Source of the DNA: Tubiluchus corallicola | Taxonomy: Eukaryota; Priapulida; Priapulimorpha; Priapulimorphida; Tubiluchidae | Direction of reading: 5' to 3' | Length of the DNA stretch: 20,000 nucleotides | Assembly (NCBI GenBank): GCA_030141605.1 | Contig: JAQGDQ010001543.1 | Coordinates: 1 to 20,000, forward strand | Part shown: positions 9,950 to 17,886 of the stretch, piece after piece | Layout: each line of letters opens with the position of its first letter | Position numbering within the stretch: the stretch's first letter is position 1 | Translations under genes and position numbers: made by a program | The notes under the pieces: generated by a model | Seen by the model: the letters and a program-made list of their open reading frames with translations, nothing else | Told to the model about the DNA's origin: nothing | Database searches by the model: none

Positions 9950-10371
9950 CCCTTTGATACCCGCTGTATCCCGTGTGATACGAGAATATTTTCTGCCTTT
10001 AAAATTAATAAAATAGTTATTTTGATTTAAGCCAATAACAATAGACTAAAAATTGTGATAAAATGGCAAACTAGAAAATCTACATAGCATAAAAAACTGT
10101 GCAAGGTACAGTACTTTAGAGACGACTTTGTACAGATCAGCATAGCATGCATAATAAATGTCTTAAATACTTTAAAAAAGTATCAGCAGTTGCAAAATGA
10201 AGCACATTTTTTGCTTCCATTGAATCCCAATGTATCCCGTGGGATACAGGCTATATTTAGCACGCGGGCACAGGTAGAAAAAATAATTATTATGTGTAAA
10301 CAAGATGGAAATACTGAACAAAAGTACCTAGCCAAAAATTTTTCTTATCAAAAAAATTGGGACTGAAAGGG
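9950..10371. mobile_element. piggyBac-like MITE (TTAA target duplications)
   Basis: A 422-bp AT-rich element bounded by TTAA at 9946-9949 and 10372-10375. Its ends are CCCTTTGATACCC and, reverse-complemented, CCCTTTCAGTCCC. TTAA duplications and CCCTTT ends are established features of the piggyBac superfamily. It has no transposase frame, so it is a non-autonomous copy. Two internal near-palindromes, GTATCCCGTGTGATAC (9966-9981) and GTATCCCGTGGGATAC (10232-10247), lie about 266 bp apart. It sits inside a LINE copy whose reading frame is continuous across the TTAA when the element is ignored, which fixes both boundaries. Confidence 0.85.
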
Positions 10372-10375
10372 TTAA

Positions 10376-10458
10376 GTGTGGTTTCCAATCTAAGTGTTAA
10401 TTTAACATAGCACCTAAGAACTTCTATTCGTTTACTTGTTCTACAGCTTGTAACAGAA
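10376..10458 (-). mobile_element. LINE segment 5' of the MITE
   Basis: On the minus strand one frame carries KFLGAMLN, a TAA, then HLDWKPH ending at 10376, beside the MITE's TTAA. KFLGV...LDWKPHI is a conserved block of LINE ORF2 proteins that normally stands shortly upstream of the LYxxLxxPxLxYCN block, which here lies on the other side of the MITE. A TAG precedes KFLG. Similarity fades above about 10458, where the copy is 5'-truncated or meets R1-like sequence. Confidence 0.8.
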
Positions 10459-10499
10459 GTAACTGAACGACCACTCCATATCACTGACTGACCTTTCAT

Positions 10500-10690
10500 C
10501 ACGAAACGACTTACCGTCAAAATGGCTGGGGCTAACGGTCATCATGGGAGTTTAAATTTGGAAGTTTTATGCAGCGTTACTGCTAATGCAAGCTCTGTAT
10601 GCAACAAGGCAGCATGTAACTGAAGACGAATTTTTTAATCTTTACTCATGAAGAGTGTTTTCGTGTGCTTTAATAAACCATTGTAAGAAC
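10500..10690 (-). repeat. Dispersed repeat R1, partial copy
   Basis: The reverse complement matches the first half of the 4.3-kb copy: AAAGCACACGAAAACAC, TTAAAAAATTCGTCTT (10623-10638), GTAACGCTGCATAAAAC, AAATTTAAACTCCC followed by GATGACCGTTAG, and GCCATTTTGACGG near 10520. The second half of the repeat is missing on this side; the LINE begins about 45 bp further on. Confidence 0.75.
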
Positions 10691-10834
10691 GCTTTCGTTA
10701 CTTGCAAATCTTTCACCTGTAAATTCCCTGCTTTTATATTTGCAATAAATTCTCCGTGGTATTTTGAAATTAGCAATTAAAATGAGCCAGAAAAAATAGG
10801 AAAATTTTAATAAAGCCACAGTGAACATACCAAG

Positions 10835-10925
10835 CATACTTGCACCATGGTGCACCACGTGCTTCACAGTTTATTTTTGTGCGATGATCATGCGTGGAAC
10901 ACACTGCGCATGGGGCATCACATGC
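10835..10925 (+). repeat. 87-bp satellite, isolated units
   Basis: One clear unit begins TGCACCATGGTGCACCACGT at 10841 and continues CTTCACAGTTTATTTTTGT, followed by a weak second unit at GCATGG (10908). It is the same sequence and orientation as the array at 11385-11880, separated from it by an R1 piece. Confidence 0.65.
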
Positions 10926-11395
10926 CTTAAAGGACAAGAAAAGGGGTTCTTGAAGTAGGTTTGGGAAAAATCGCCTTTAAAAATATATTACTTTATAGCA
11001 ATTTTATGCGTATATTCATACCCGCGTAGAAATGATTTTTTGTTTGTCTTCATTTTAAATCTCCCGCAATACTTCTACAGAAATAAATCAGGGGAAGAAA
11101 ACGAAATGTTAGCCTATGCCCCCCCCCCCCCGTAAACTTTCCATGCAAAGTTATATTACGTAGCATTTCACTCACCTGCTGGAAAAACTTAATTAGAAAA
11201 GAAAACAATTAATTATTCAAAAAGCTTTCACCAGTTGGCAAAATCTCGCTGACTCACCTCCAAGGTGCACCACTCACTAACCAAAAATGTATTTTTAACC
11301 TTATTGACAAGATACAGTAATTTAACATTTTACTTACTGAGTGGCATGTGCACTACGAATGCTCTGATTATTTTTTCAAACTTTACTTACGTATA
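10925..11395 (-). repeat. Dispersed repeat R1, second-half copy
   Basis: The reverse complement matches the second half of the 4.3-kb copy in order: GTAAAGTTTG with TCAGAGCATTCG, GTATCTTGTCAATAAGGTTA, GGTTAGTGAGTGGTGCACC, a CCAACTGGTGAAA block, TTTCCAGCAGGTGAGTGAAAT, CGGGAGATTTAAAATGAAGA, ATACGCATAAAATTGCTATA, and CCTACTTCAAG to CTTGTCCTTTAAGG. A poly-G/C run (about 11121-11131) interrupts it. Both edges abut units of the 87-bp satellite. Confidence 0.8.
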
Positions 11396-11880
11396 TAGCA
11401 CCATGGTGCATTACATGCTTCATAGTCCACCTTTCTTTGATGGTTAAATAACCAGAGTGTACATTAAACTGTATAGGTTAATATTATACCATAGTGCGTT
11501 TCATACGTCTCTGCCTATTTTTCTATGATGAGTGTATGACTAGCGTGTACATTAAACTGAATATACCATACTGCATCATGGCGCATTACATGTTTCACTG
11601 TTTATTTTCTTCGATGTTGCGTAACCAGAGCATGTACCACGGTGCATCATATGCTTCGCCATCTATTTTTCTTTTCTAGTCACATGACCAGAGTGTGCAT
11701 TAAACTGAATTATGCATTTTGCACCACGGTGCGTCATAGGGTTCAAAGTCTAGTCTGTTTGATGGTTTCGTGAGCTGATCAAACAAGAAACTAAAGAAAT
11801 TATACTGCACCATGGTGCTTCACAGCTTATTCTTTTATGATGGTGCAACGTTACATACTACACCGTGGTCACCAATGCGT
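11385..11880 (+). repeat. Diverged 87-bp satellite array
   Basis: CCATGG-like anchors stand at 11401, 11489, 11576, 11637, 11724, 11810 and 11863, giving spacings of 88, 87, 61, 87, 86 and 53 bp. The short spacings are deletions, for example of the TGCATTAAACTGAAT part. A consensus unit reads from the palindrome GCACCATGGTGC through ATTACATGCTTCA, a T-rich TTTTTCTTTGATGG, then ACCAGAGTGTACATTAAACT. Sequence divergence is high, so this is an old array. The 60-61 codon plus-strand frames within it are not genes. Confidence 0.85.
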
Positions 11881-12566
11881 AATCACAGGTCATTTACAGG
11901 TCAGACGATTGGATATTATATCTGTGTATATGAAATGTGCAGCTTGTCAATTGTTTTCGTCTCCACTAAATAAATTACACAGTTCTTCGTCTTGCTTATT
12001 GCATAATATTTCTCAGTGCTGTAATAATGAGGTATCTCCTGTCTCTAGAGCATTGTCCAAACCCTGTCCAATTTGTCAATCACGGCGCAGCTAATTGCCT
12101 GGGATATTGACGATAATTTGACATTGTTGGAAGTGAATGAAGCATCTTCGAATGAACTCCCTTGGAATTTGACCAGCCGCAATTGTGTACAAATTGCTTT
12201 AGGGTGTCTCCGAGTGGATGCTGCTGCTGATGATGATGATGAAGATTATTCTTGGATAATGAGAATGTGACAGTGAACTTCCGTCAGGTCATCATTTAAG
12301 CGGATGCTCGTCGAAGGTTCATTTTGGTATATTAAGCCTCTTTTTCCTTGCCTCCTTTGGAAGATGCCTTCATCACTTCTTCCTAAATTGTTTGTTAACG
12401 ACAAACGGTTTGTTAAAAGCACTTCTTTTTTGTTGCTCCTTCTGGAATGTTCATGGACTTCCCGACAGGTATAGAACCTACTTATCTGTCTTGTTTTTTT
12501 CCATCGGGCTGCTTGTCTGTGGAAATCTGTTAATTATTTGACATGTGCACAAATTACTACAAAATG
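11881..12566. other. No confident gene; two short overlapping frames
   Basis: Two plus-strand frames overlap at the end of one and start of the other: 11837-12094 (ends PCPICQSRRS) and 12073-12270 (ends in an Asp-rich DDDDEDYSWIMRM from a GAT repeat). The second begins at a TTG codon. Neither matches a family I know and neither has an obvious promoter or splice pattern. A coding exon here is possible but unsupported. Confidence 0.35.
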
Positions 12567-12650
12567 CAATAGCTACAAAATACTTTTTAGAGTTATAAAA
12601 ATCAATAGCTATAAAATACTACTTATACTTATAAAAATCAATAAATTTTA
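12567..12650. repeat. 36-bp tandem duplication
   Basis: The word CAATAGCTA(C/T)AAAATACT begins units at 12567 and 12603, and a third partial unit begins CAATAAAT at 12639, all 36 bp apart. Each unit ends ATAAAAAT. AT-rich and non-coding. Confidence 0.8.
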
Positions 12651-13024
12651 ACAGCACATGAAATCTATCCCATCTGGCTTCGGGTGTCAGAGATTTCTGT
12701 CTTTCTGGAAGCAAGTGAAGCCAAGCTGTTCGTTGTAGTCTCTGGAGCACCTTAAATCCACGCAGAGACACCCCCTTTCTTAAATTACCACTTTCCTAGA
12801 ACAATAATGACTAAGCCTTCCTGCCTACGTAGTTGATAAACACTTAACTGTGTTGTATTCTTGCTCATAAAATTATGCAGCCACAAATTGCTCTTTAATT
12901 ACCTTTGCTCAGGTGTCATATTACCTGTCTTTATGTTGTCAGCAGAAACATTAGCCGTAAAGCCATTACTTTTACCAGGCTAACTGTAATCTATTTACAT
13001 ACAGATGAAAACCTGCTTAAAAAT
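12651..13024. other. No recognisable gene
   Basis: About 370 bp without repeat or gene signal apart from the first part of an open frame that owes its length to the microsatellite that follows. Confidence 0.4.
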
Positions 13025-13465
13025 CGTCTATCTGCCTGCCTGCCTGCTTGTCAATCTCTCTTACCTGACTGCCTGCCTGCTTGTCTATCTATCTTACCTG
13101 CCTGCCTGTTTATCTGTCTGTCTGCTGCCTACCTGCCTCCTTGTCTGCTTTCGTGTGTATCTGTTTGCCTACCTGCTTGTCTAGCTGTCTTTCTGTCTAT
13201 TTCTGTGCCTGCCTGCTCATCTGTCGCCTGCCTGTCTGCTTACCTGCCTGCCTGTTTATCTGTCTGCCTGCTTATCTAGCTGTCTGTTTGTCTGCTGCCT
13301 GCTTGCCTCCTTGTCTGCCTGCCTGTTTATCTGTCTGCCTGCTTATCTAGCTGTCTATCTGTCTGCGTGCCTGCTTGTCTAGCTGTCTTCCTGTCTGTCT
13401 GCCTGCCTGTTATCTGTCGCCTGTCTGTCTGTCTACCTGTTTGACTGCCTGTATGTCTTTCTGCC
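13025..13465. repeat. (CTGY)n microsatellite
   Basis: A long tract of CTGC, CTGT, CTTG and TATC steps. Multi-unit phrases recur: the CTGCCTGCTTATCTAGCTGT type appears near 13265 and 13337, and CTGCCTGTTTATCTGTCTGC near 13250 and 13319, so blocks of about 70 bp have duplicated on top of the four-base repeat. The Cys-Leu-Pro-rich frames of 89-124 codons here are artefacts. Confidence 0.95.
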
Positions 13466-14334
13466 AATCATTTGAGCACACCCACATCCTGCTTTCCTAG
13501 TTTAGCAGCCAAAAATGTGTCCAAAACAGCACTTTCTGGACATTTTGCTGTACCTAGTAGCTCAAGGTGTACCTACCATAAGAGCCAACATTGCTTCGGG
13601 AGGGTTTAGTTTAGTCCCCGCACCCAATATGGCGTCCAAAGTAGCGCCCACAGTACAGGCTCATTCAGCTAGTAAGCGACAGATTAGCCCTGTCAGATGC
13701 CTTTCATAAGATAATGACGCTAGTTAAATTGCAGAGAAAGCAACAAGAGCAGAATGGCTTCCTTGTAGGATTTCTAGCTTAATTAGAGGGCTTCAGACAA
13801 ACGAAATGAAGAAATGGATTTGTGAAGATTGATTAATGAAAGTGCAAAAGCAAGCGACCTGACGCCTGTCCTAGTAGGAAATCACTTAATTACAAGTTTG
13901 ACTACGGTGCGGTAGCAGATTTCTAGGTACAACAGTCTAATATAAAGAGGTGTTCACACTAGTAACATCTAGGCGGTTCGAGACTGCATCTATCATCTCA
14001 GTAAATAGACGCAATGATGACAATCAGAAATTAAGGAATTTTTCAATTGAAAAAGAGATTTCTACATATAATACGTTTATACATACAATAATAGCAAAGC
14101 AGCAATCAAATGATTCTATCCTCCCACCTGAACCTCCTCCCCCACACTCACTTTCGGATGATCAAAGTTAGTTAATTTTTACACATCTCTAGTGATTTCC
14201 ACCTTAACGAATGAAAACTGATTAAGAAGCGAAGGTCTAGTGTTCCCCTATGCTCCGGGATCCGTTTTTCAATTGTTTTACCTAATTTTCACAATATTCT
14301 TGCATACATGTTATCATATCCAGTTTCGACAGTA
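13466..14334. other. No confident gene
   Basis: Two plus-strand frames (13515-13709 with an internal ATG at 13630, and 13950-14171 ending in a Pro-rich PPEPPPPHSLSDDQS) have no recognised domain. The ATG at 13630 lies in AATATGGCGTCC, a YY1-like context, but only 26 codons follow. Nothing else recognised. Confidence 0.35.
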
Positions 14335-14733
14335 CAGTAAGTCCTCACTTAACGACTCTAATGTGTTCCAGCAAAATGTGACGTTAAGCGAAACGTCGTT
14401 AAACAAAACCAAGATTTCCGTAGAAACAATGTTAAAGAATTGAAATACTTTCCAGTATCAAAAATCAATGCTGCTTGAATCATATATATATATCAAATGT
14501 TTTTCACATATTTCTACTGATTAATTTCTTTCTGTTTGCTTGAAAGCACCTATCTTTCTTACCAATGTCTAGCAGTCTCTTGAAGCCTATGTATAAAAAA
14601 TGGCTGTGAGAAAGGTAAAACAGTCGTCGTTAAAATGAAATGTGCATCGTTAAGTGAGAAAAAGATGCCAAATGTTCTGCATCGTTAAAACAAAATGTCG
14701 TTAAACGGGGAGTCGTTAAGCGAGAACTTATTG
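14335..14733. mobile_element. TA-flanked MITE, mariner/pogo-like
   Basis: A 399-bp element flanked by TA (14333-14334 and 14734-14735). The terminal inverted repeats 14335-14358 and 14710-14733 match at 21 of 24 positions; the left end reads CAGTAAGTCCTCACTTAACG and the right end, reverse-complemented, CAATAAGTTCTCGCTTAACG. Subterminal regions are packed with CGTTAA words (CGTCGTTAAAC, CATCGTTAAGTG, ATGTCGTTAAACGGGG). TA duplication and CAGT-type ends are features of Tc1/mariner-pogo elements. No transposase is encoded, so it is non-autonomous. The 67-codon plus-strand frame at 14240-14443 overlaps its left end and is not a gene. Confidence 0.85.
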
Positions 14734-14735
14734 TA

Positions 14736-15141
14736 CAATCTTTCTTGTTTAACCCGCAAACATTGGGCCATGAAAACGATTTTCCCTGAAGTCATTAACG
14801 TCAAACCTCACCAATTAATTCCTCATCCAGTGGCATAAACTTGTAGAGTTACCACTCACTTTGATGGATAAACTCAGGCCTTATTACCCTGCCATTTCTC
14901 AGTAATTACCTTGTATGTCAATACACGTTGATTGAGTCTTATTATGGTGCTGTAATAATCATTGCGTGTGTTTACGATGGTGCTGCCGTACATTTACTTG
15001 CATGCAAGCTTGTTATGCTTGCAATATATATTAGTTGAAAGTACTATGACCGACGTGCAAATAAGAGACATCGGTGGTAAATTGGAGTAATTGCAGTCAT
15101 AGAGCTACTCGTATAAAGTCATAGATGTACCTGAGCAAACA
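14736..15141. other. No recognisable gene
   Basis: About 400 bp with no open frame over 60 codons and no repeat apart from a local GCATGCAAGCTTG near-palindrome near 15000. Confidence 0.4.
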
Positions 15142-15372
15142 CCTGTCACGTGTCTAGACACACGTAATCCAAATTCTAATCTTAAGGTAGCCTGTATACG
15201 TAACGTATACTGTCGTCAAACACGCACCACTTGTCCAGACGCAACTAATCAAAACTCTAATCCTAAGGTAGCTTATATACGTAACGTACACTGTCGTCAA
15301 ACACGAGTCATTCGTGTACAGACACATGTAATGAAAACTCTAAGCCTAAGCTAGTCTATACACGTAACCGGC
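15142..15372. repeat. 82-bp tandem repeat, about 2.8 copies
   Basis: The CTAAGGTAGC / CTAAGCTAGT anchor falls at about 15182, 15263 and 15346, 81-83 bp apart. Each unit contains TAACGTA(T/C)ACTGTCGTC followed by AAACACG, then an AGACACA/AGACGCA block and AAAACTCTAAT. The conserved core TATACGTAACGTATA is partly palindromic. Non-coding. Confidence 0.85.
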
Positions 15373-15494
15373 AATAAGAAAAACAATGTAAACAACAATA
15401 TAAATAACACTAACTCAATGTCAAAAAATATCAGGTAGCAATAAGCACACCACAAGTAGCAATAAGAGAGACAACATGAATATAATCAGTGACA

Positions 15495-15975
15495 ACAAAA
15501 ATAACACCAACAACTATGAAAATAACACAAACAACAACGAAAATAGCATAAACAACAATGAAAATAACACAAACAGCAATGAAAATAACACAAACAACAA
15601 TGCAAGTAACACAAACCACAACGAAAATAACATAAACAACAATGAAAATAACACAAACAATAATGAAAATAACACAAACAATAATGAAAATAACACAAAC
15701 AACAATGAAAATAACACAAACAACAATAAACATAACACAAACAACAATGAAAATGACACAAACCGCAATGCAAATAACACAAACAACAACGCAAGTAACA
15801 CAAACAACAACGAAAATAACATAAACAGCAACGAAAATAACACAAACAAAAAATGAAAATAACACAAACATCAATGAAAATAATACAAACATCAACGAAA
15901 ATAACACAAAAAACAATGAAAATGACACAAACAACAAAGCAAATAACACAAGCAACAATGAAAGTAAAATCAACT
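15495..15975. repeat. 21-bp minisatellite (AAC/GAA-rich)
   Basis: About 22-23 copies of AATAACACAAACAACAATGA plus one A, with variants (AGC, AAT, GCAAGT). Because 21 is a multiple of three and the unit lacks stops, several frames stay open on both strands: plus strand 15476-15856 reads as an Asn-rich NNTNNNE heptad, and minus strand 15431-15973 and 15486-16082 read as hydrophobic VVCVIFI or CCLCYFH heptads. An ATG at 15476 precedes the plus-strand frame, but there is no sign of codon-level constraint and I do not call a gene. Confidence 0.9.
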
Positions 15976-16084
15976 AGAATGATAATGCCACTAACAATGA
16001 AAATGACACCAGAGGCAACATGAACCTGGAATGAATACCTAATAAATAGCGACTGACTAATCAACAACAACAGAAATGACACCA

Positions 16085-16340
16085 GCAGCTACAAAAACAG
16101 CTTCAGTAAAAACAGCAAAAACATTAGCAGTCAACAACAAAAACAGTAGCAGCCAACAGAAAAAACAATAGCACCCAACAGCAAAAACAATAGCACCCAA
16201 CAGCAAAAACAATAGCACCCAACAGCAAAAACAATAGCAGCCAGCAGCAAAAACAATAGCAGCCAACAGCAAAAAGAATAGTGGCCAACAGCGAAAAGAA
16301 TAGCAGTCAACAACAAACACAGTAGCTGCCAAAAACAACA
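16085..16340. repeat. 22-bp minisatellite
   Basis: About eleven copies of a 22-bp unit, AACAGCAAAAACAATAGCAC plus CC. GCACCC anchors at 16171, 16193 and 16215 are exactly 22 bp apart. Outer copies carry AGCAGCC in place of AGCACCC. Since 22 is not a multiple of three, the minus-strand translations cycle through all frames, giving a 22-residue Leu/Cys/Phe repeat that is not a protein. Confidence 0.9.
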
Positions 16341-16800
16341 ACAACAACAACAGCTAACTGCAATATCAATAGCAGCAACAATAAAAAACTCAATTAACAA
16401 CAAAAACAAAATCAACAACAAACAAGTCCAGCAATAAAAAAACAATGTAAAAAAGACGAACAAAAGCAGTGCCCGGTACAATGACAACCATAGCAGCAAC
16501 CTTGAGATCTTCACCAAGATGGCGGCTGTAAAAGTGTAAATATGCTCAGGTGGTGTAGAATTTCTGGAAAAAGCAACTGTGCATTTACATGCAACATTAA
16601 CTGAAATAAATCTGTTTAAGCTTCATAAAGTGTCAGAATGGAACACCCTGGGGGGAAAAGCTTTCGTAAAAAGATCATTTTGCCCGTTATTGTGAAGATT
16701 TATTTTTACTGCATGAGAGTTGCTTGAAAATGTGAAAAAGGTTGCGTTCATTAATCTTACAGTGCTTTATGATGTTGTTATGGACGCTTCTAAATGCTTT
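16341..16800. other. AAC-rich tail, then unannotated sequence with a YY1-like site
   Basis: AAC trinucleotide-rich sequence continues to about 16450. CAAGATGGCGGC at 16515-16526 is an exact match to the core YY1 (Pleiohomeotic) binding motif, and its ATG would open only a six-codon frame. No gene is recognised in the rest. Confidence 0.5.
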
Positions 16801-16809
16801 TGTCTTCTA

Positions 16810-17225
16810 GTAATGGTTGTTGTTGCTGGCATTGATCATATTATTTTTGTTACTTCTCTTGTTTGTGTTATTTGCATTCTTTTGCTGTTTTATTGCTGTT
16901 GCTGGTGCTTGGATTGGTGCTGATATTGTTTTTATTATCTCGTGTTGTTTTATCGTTGCTGGTGTTGTTTTTATTGTTGCGATGTTGTTCGTGTTGTTGT
17001 TGATGTCGTATTTAATGTTCAGATGTTGTTCTTGTTGTTGCTTTTGTTGTATTTATTGCTGAGATGTTGTTCTTGTTGTTGCTGATGTTGTATTTATTGT
17101 TAAGATGTCGTTCTTGTTGTAGCTGATGTTGTTTTTATTGTTGAGATGTTGTCCATGCTGTTGCCGGTGCTGCATTTATTGTTGCGATGTTGTTTTTGTT
17201 GTTGCTGGTGTTGCATTTATTACTT
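16810..17225. repeat. 41-bp minisatellite (GTT-rich)
   Basis: GATGTTGTT-like anchors at 16981, 17022, 17063, 17104, 17145 and 17186 are each 41 bp apart; a looser GTTGTTGCTGG-rich lead-in starts near 16810. The unit contains GATGTTGTTCTTGTTGTTGC, then TGATGTTGTATTTATTG. It is rich in G and T on the plus strand, the complement of the A/C-rich arrays at 15495-16450. Confidence 0.9.
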
Positions 17226-17366
17226 CCTCTCTAATGAATCCCGCCATACGGCTGCAAATTATTTAGCAAGTCTCAATTGACTTTTTAACAATGATATCGG
17301 AGGTATGAATGCGTTGAGCATAGTTGCAAAGCAGATATCGCTTGAATACCGACTTCTTTATTCGAT

Positions 17367-17760
17367 GTGATAATTTGCCCTCCAAATGACGGCACACTAA
17401 AAGGTCAAGTAACGGCCCTGCACTTTAACTTTAGGGGCTTAAAGCTCCAGAACTTTCACAGATAGGCAGTTGGTCTCCGACAATGTCTACAATATTGAAT
17501 GTGATCAATTGACTCTCCAAATTACTGTCCCGGGATACTAATAGGTCAAGTAATGACCCTGTACTTTAGAGACTTAAAACTCCTAAACTTTCACAGATAG
17601 ACAGTTGACTCTCCAAATTACTGTTCCAGGACACAAAAATGTCAAGTAATGACCCTGCCCTTTGGAGGCTTAAAACTCCAAAACTTTCGCAGATAGACAC
17701 ATGATCTCCGACTACATTTACGATATTGAATGTGATGATTCGACTCTCTAAATGAACTTG
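17367..17760. repeat. 141-bp tandem repeat, about three copies
   Basis: The GTCAAGTAA anchor occurs at about 17404, 17545 and 17641. The first interval is 141 bp; the second is 96 bp because about 45 bp (the GTCTCCGAC...ATATTGAATGTGAT part) are deleted in the middle unit. Shared blocks: GACTCTCCAAATTACTGT, AATGACCCTG, CTTAAAACTCC, AAACTTTCACAGATAG. A fourth unit starts near 17733 (GTGATGATTCGACTCTCTAAA) and stops where the receptor-like relic begins. Confidence 0.9.
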
Positions 17761-17764
17761 GTCA

Positions 17765-17881
17765 CTACATAGAAGTTCGGGGTCTTCGATGCTTCGACAT
17801 TGACAATGCAGATGATGAGTGTGATGTTGGAGACGATAGTATGAGAATCACAGTGAACTCCATCAAAAGGTAAAACATCAC
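17765..17881 (-). pseudogene. Diverged, frameshifted copy of the GPCR TM1 segment
   Basis: Read on the minus strand, this segment aligns base for base with the TM1-coding part of the adjacent exon at roughly 65% identity over about 113 bases, with one 1-base deletion and one 3-base gap. Before the deletion one frame gives VMFYLLMEFTV against VIFYLVVVFTL in the exon; after it, another gives SNITLIICIVNVEASKTPN against SNTIVIVCIGRFKALRTITN. It starts within the splice donor of the intact exon and ends at the 141-bp repeat. The frameshift means it is not a usable alternative exon. Either a tandem partial duplication or a relic of a neighbouring paralogue would fit. Percent identity was counted by eye. 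Confidence 0.65.
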
Positions 17882-17886
17882 TTACC
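17880..17886 (-). other. Splice donor of the GPCR exon
   Basis: On the minus strand the exon ends CAG at 17886 and the intron opens GTAAGT, a perfect match to the metazoan donor consensus. The intron is in phase 2, splitting the codon after the Asn of ITN. Confidence 0.8.

Noticed and set aside
12073-12270. 65-codon plus-strand frame with acidic DDDDED tail as a terminal exon
   Set aside because: It begins at TTG, the acidic run comes from a GAT repeat, and no convincing acceptor or family match was seen.
12240-12300. Possible third copy of the GPCR TM1 segment on the minus strand (GTTCACTGT then ATTCTCAT, as in the relic at 17.8 kb)
   Set aside because: Only about 25 bases match well and the rest is a CATCAT run; no hydrophobic frame extends from it.
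12905-13350. Cys-Leu-Pro-rich open frames that look like a secreted cysteine-rich protein
   Set aside because: The residues come from the CTGC/CTGT microsatellite, and two frames are open over the same bases.
15431-16517. Open frames of up to 198 codons on both strands with Asn-rich or Cys/Leu-rich repeats
   Set aside because: They follow from 21-bp and 22-bp tandem units. Several frames on both strands are open at once, which is not how a real gene looks.
15142-17760. Regular arrays considered as CRISPR
   Set aside because: Units are contiguous tandem copies without unique spacers, and the surroundings are animal-type DNA with an intron-bearing GPCR exon.
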